In this document: piece by piece, positions 62,175 to 64,000 of the stretch | Position numbering within the stretch: the stretch's first letter is position 1 | Layout of the letters: every line of letters starts with the position of its first letter | Assembly (NCBI RefSeq): GCF_005937185.1 | Contig: NZ_VCNI01000002.1 | Location: 682,001 to 746,000, forward strand | Source of the DNA: Flagellimonas algicola | GTDB lineage: Bacteria > Bacteroidota > Bacteroidia > Flavobacteriales > Flavobacteriaceae | Direction of reading: 5' to 3' | DNA: 64,000 nucleotides | The notes under the pieces: model-generated | The model's input: only the letters and a program-made list of their open reading frames with translations | Told to the model about the DNA's origin: nothing | The model's database searches: none | Made by a program: the position numbers and the translations under genes

Positions 62175-63104
62175 TTAAAAGGAATAGCTCAACCCGAATG
62201 TCCAATAGGTTTGCAATTCATTGTCGATCGTGTCAAAAGTCGCTGTGGGGTTTGGTGTTGGAGCATTATTCACTATATAGTTGAGCGTCTCCTGTTTGTT
62301 GTTTCGTAACCCAAAATCAAACCCAACCCCGATGACCTTCCATAAGGTATAGGCAAATGAGTTGGTCCAGGTCCAGTTGCTTAAATTCCCACTCTCATAA
62401 CTTTGGAACATGGACAAATTGGTCTTAAAGCTAACGGCACCCAATTTCTTGGTATAGTCCGCCACAATCTTCGCTCCAAGTGATGAGTTGAAAATTGTGT
62501 CCTCATTGCTAAACACAAAGTTGTAGTTAAGCGGATGGATGACCACTACAAGATCAGTGATAGGTGTCCAGGTTCCCCCAACACCCAAATCCAAATAACC
62601 TGGGTCATTAAAATTGCTAAGGATAGTGGTTCGGTATTCCCCTAATCCCGAAACCGCAAATTTGTCATTAAGTTTCCTACCATAAAGCGATGAGATGTTG
62701 AACACATCCGTAGCTTCACGGAATCCATCGTCATCGGTGGGGTCATCTTTATCGTCCAGTTTTACCCAACTTAGATTGATGTTGGCCGCGTTGCGCCAAA
62801 AGAACTTTTCTTCCTGTTGGTTGGCAAAGGCATTTACGGTAAACCCAATGGTCCCAGAACTGTTATTGGGGAGACCTTGTGCGAACCAGTTGTTAAAGTT
62901 GGACAAACTTCCGCCAATAGTTCCAAAGGCACCAACTTTCCATCCCGGCAGGGCATCCAATTGGGCTTGTAGCGCATCCACCCGCCCTTGGATAGCAGCA
63001 ATGGAATCTTTCTTCGGGGTCATTTCGGCTTTGATTTCCTTAGCGGTTTGGGCAGTTGCAAAAAGCCCTGTTAAGCAGATTACGGTAAAGATTATTTTTT
63101 TCAT
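62175..63104 (-). CDS. DUF3078 family exported protein
   Basis: 309 residues from the ATG that gives MKKIIFTVICLTGLFATA, a signal peptide. The upstream in-frame start is rejected because a -7 element (CAAAAATA on the plus strand) lies at 63131-63138. A short coiled coil (IKAEMTPKKDSIAAIQGRV) precedes the DUF3078 domain, marked by WKVGAFGTIGGSLSNFNNWF. The rest is rich in alternating strands (GVGFDFGLRNNK) and ends in LSYSF, as outer-membrane beta-barrels do. Function unknown. It is probably in the outer membrane. Confidence 0.9.
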   Translation of the reverse strand: MKKIIFTVICLTGLFATAQTAKEIKAEMTPKKDSIAAIQGRVDALQAQLDALPGWKVGAFGTIGGSLSNFNNWFAQGLPNNSSGTIGFTVNAFANQQEEKFFWRNAANINLSWVKLDDKDDPTDDDGFREATDVFNISSLYGRKLNDKFAVSGLGEYRTTILSNFNDPGYLDLGVGGTWTPITDLVVVIHPLNYNFVFSNEDTIFNSSLGAKIVADYTKKLGAVSFKTNLSMFQSYESGNLSNWTWTNSFAYTLWKVIGVGFDFGLRNNKQETLNYIVNNAPTPNPTATFDTIDNELQTYWTFGLSYSF

Positions 63105-63130
63105 AGTATGGAGTTTAATGCTTAGAACCG

Positions 63131-63138
63131 CAAAAATA
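63131..63138 (-). promoter_or_regulatory. -7 promoter element for the DUF3078 gene
   Basis: Minus strand reads TATTTTTG, an exact TAnnTTTG match, 26 bp upstream of the ATG at 63104. Confidence 0.48.
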
Positions 63139-63169
63139 TAAAAGGTCACATAGAATCTTGGAATTAAGA

Positions 63170-63428
63170 TTAAAGTTCAAGCTCAAGTTCAATGATTGTT
63201 GTCTGATGTCTGGTGTCTGGTGTCTGGTGATCAAAATTCAAATACCAAATTCCATCAAGCCGCATTTTCTCATTCAAATTCACCCTTGGCTCTCGGAAAA
63301 ACAAGTTCATGTAATAAAGCTCGATGACCGATGTTTGGTGTTTGTCGCTCGATGCTGGATGCTGGATAAAGCTGATAGCTGTCAACTGCCAACTGATAAC
63401 TGATAACTGATAACTGATAACTGATAAC
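63170..63428. repeat. Composite intergenic region of degenerate heptamer repeats
   Basis: In order: a TTCAAGCTCAAG stretch, four copies of GTCTGRT/GTCTGGT (63201-63228), GTTTGGTGTTTG, two copies of GATGCTG, and five copies of AACTGAT plus AAC (63391-63428). All units are seven bases long. No credible gene overlaps this region. It fills most of the 496-bp gap between the DUF3078 gene and the next CDS. Confidence 0.88.
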
Positions 63429-63600
63429 CAAAGAACAACATTCCATTTTCAATTCGCTCCCTCAACCTTTCACCTTTAGCCCTTTACCCGTTAACCCAAA
63501 ACCCCCATCCATCAATCCAAACAAGGCATCCGTCAATTGGCCCCGCCCTTTTTGCCCGTTTTCAACTTTCTTGCCCCCTTTAACCTAAAATCCAAAAAAA

Positions 63601-64000
63601 ATGAAAAAGATTGTCTACTTCGTTTCAATGCTACTTTTGATAGGAATTGTTGTGATCGCCTGCAAAAAAGACGATGATTCTACCCCACCTGTTGAGGAGT
63701 CCCATACCATTGCCAGTTTTACCCCAACAAGCGGCCCAGTCGGGACCGAGGTTACCGTTAAAGGGACCAAGCTCACAAACCAAAATGCTTCCGCGGCCAT
63801 TCGAGGAACTGCGGCCTCCATCACAGGAGCCAATACTGCTGGCACAGAACTATATATTACAGTGCCAGATGGTGCCGAAACCGGAAAAATTTCCGTGACC
63901 ATTGATAGTGAGGAGGTCAAAAGTAGTAGTGACTTCACCGTGACCGATGAGCTTTCCATTGAACTTGCTGAGAACTATTTGGAAATGTACACTTTGGACA
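63601..64000 (+). CDS. TIG/IPT-domain lipoprotein, truncated by the window end
   Basis: Only the first 133 residues are visible and no stop is reached. The N-terminus MKKIVYFVSMLLLIGIVVIAC is a lipoprotein signal with Cys21 as the lipid site. The mature part has an IPT/TIG domain (IASFTPTSGPVGTEVTVKG, then AAIRGTAASITGANTAG and DGAETGKISVTIDSEEV). Such Ig-like domains are common in Bacteroidota surface lipoproteins and in carbohydrate-binding proteins. What follows at the C-terminus cannot be seen. Confidence 0.85.
   Translation, partial: MKKIVYFVSMLLLIGIVVIACKKDDDSTPPVEESHTIASFTPTSGPVGTEVTVKGTKLTNQNASAAIRGTAASITGANTAGTELYITVPDGAETGKISVTIDSEEVKSSSDFTVTDELSIELAENYLEMYTLD

Overview
The window looks like chromosome from a marine member of the Flavobacteriaceae (Bacteroidota), possibly near Muricauda/Allomuricauda. 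The evidence is a type IX secretion C-terminal sorting domain, a TonB-plug/MG2-type surface protein, many lipoproteins, AraC-type regulators with membrane domains, -7 promoter elements of the Bacteroidota type (TAnnTTTG), weak ribosome binding sites, moderate-to-low G+C and family-specific palindromic repeats. The genus is a guess. I see no prophage, insertion sequence, CRISPR array, rRNA or tRNA. The DNA is almost entirely coding and reads as ordinary core genome with some accessory secreted proteins.

Layout. 0.1-8.2 kb: housekeeping and small-enzyme genes (HupE-like membrane protein, DjlA-like co-chaperone, bacilliredoxin, PlsC-like acyltransferase plus HD hydrolase, Tat-exported Gfo/Idh/MocA oxidoreductase, DUF5009 acyltransferase-like protein), then an ECF sigma factor with two tandem YCII/DGPF proteins (ECF42-type module). 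8.4-20.3 kb: outer-membrane-like protein, PA0069-type radical SAM protein, two secreted proteins of unknown function, enoyl-CoA hydratase with a heptanucleotide repeat at its 5' end, NtrY-like histidine kinase, HemJ, a membrane-anchored MutS-like ATPase and a large secreted Asp-box propeller protein. 20.5-23.6 kb: SPFH-GYF2 protein, double zinc-ribbon membrane protein and a LytTR regulator. 23.7-32.7 kb: a run of exported proteins, many of them beta-propellers (DUF5916/CBM9, SMP-30-like, PD40, lactonase, PQQ sugar dehydrogenase) with a membrane-bound AraC-type regulator. 32.7-38 kb: MATE transporter, ferrochelatase, DUF1460 amidase-like protein, ThuA protein and an AraC regulator divergent from the heme operon.

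38.06-45.79 kb is a tightly packed heme operon: hemA-hemC-hemD-hemE-(DUF6973)-hemF-(PhzF)-(thioredoxin-like)-hemB. With hemH and hemJ elsewhere in the window, every step from glutamyl-tRNA to protoheme is present except glutamyl-tRNA synthetase, GSA aminomutase (HemL) and tRNA-Glu. 45.8-64 kb: large TonB-plug protein, serine hydrolase, CNNM/CBS protein, Ogt, a DEDD exonuclease, T9SS-secreted subtilisin, EEP nuclease, HflX, two lipoproteins, a TPR hybrid two-component protein, DUF3078 protein and a truncated TIG-domain lipoprotein.

The less ordinary signals are the heptamer repeat arrays (one abutting a coding start), the cysteine cluster in HemH, the aspartate-type metal site in HemB, two unexplained genes embedded in the heme operon, the membrane-anchored MutS family protein, the SPFH/zinc-ribbon pair, and several palindromic repeats. 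I found no clear phage-defence or other dedicated novel multi-gene system.
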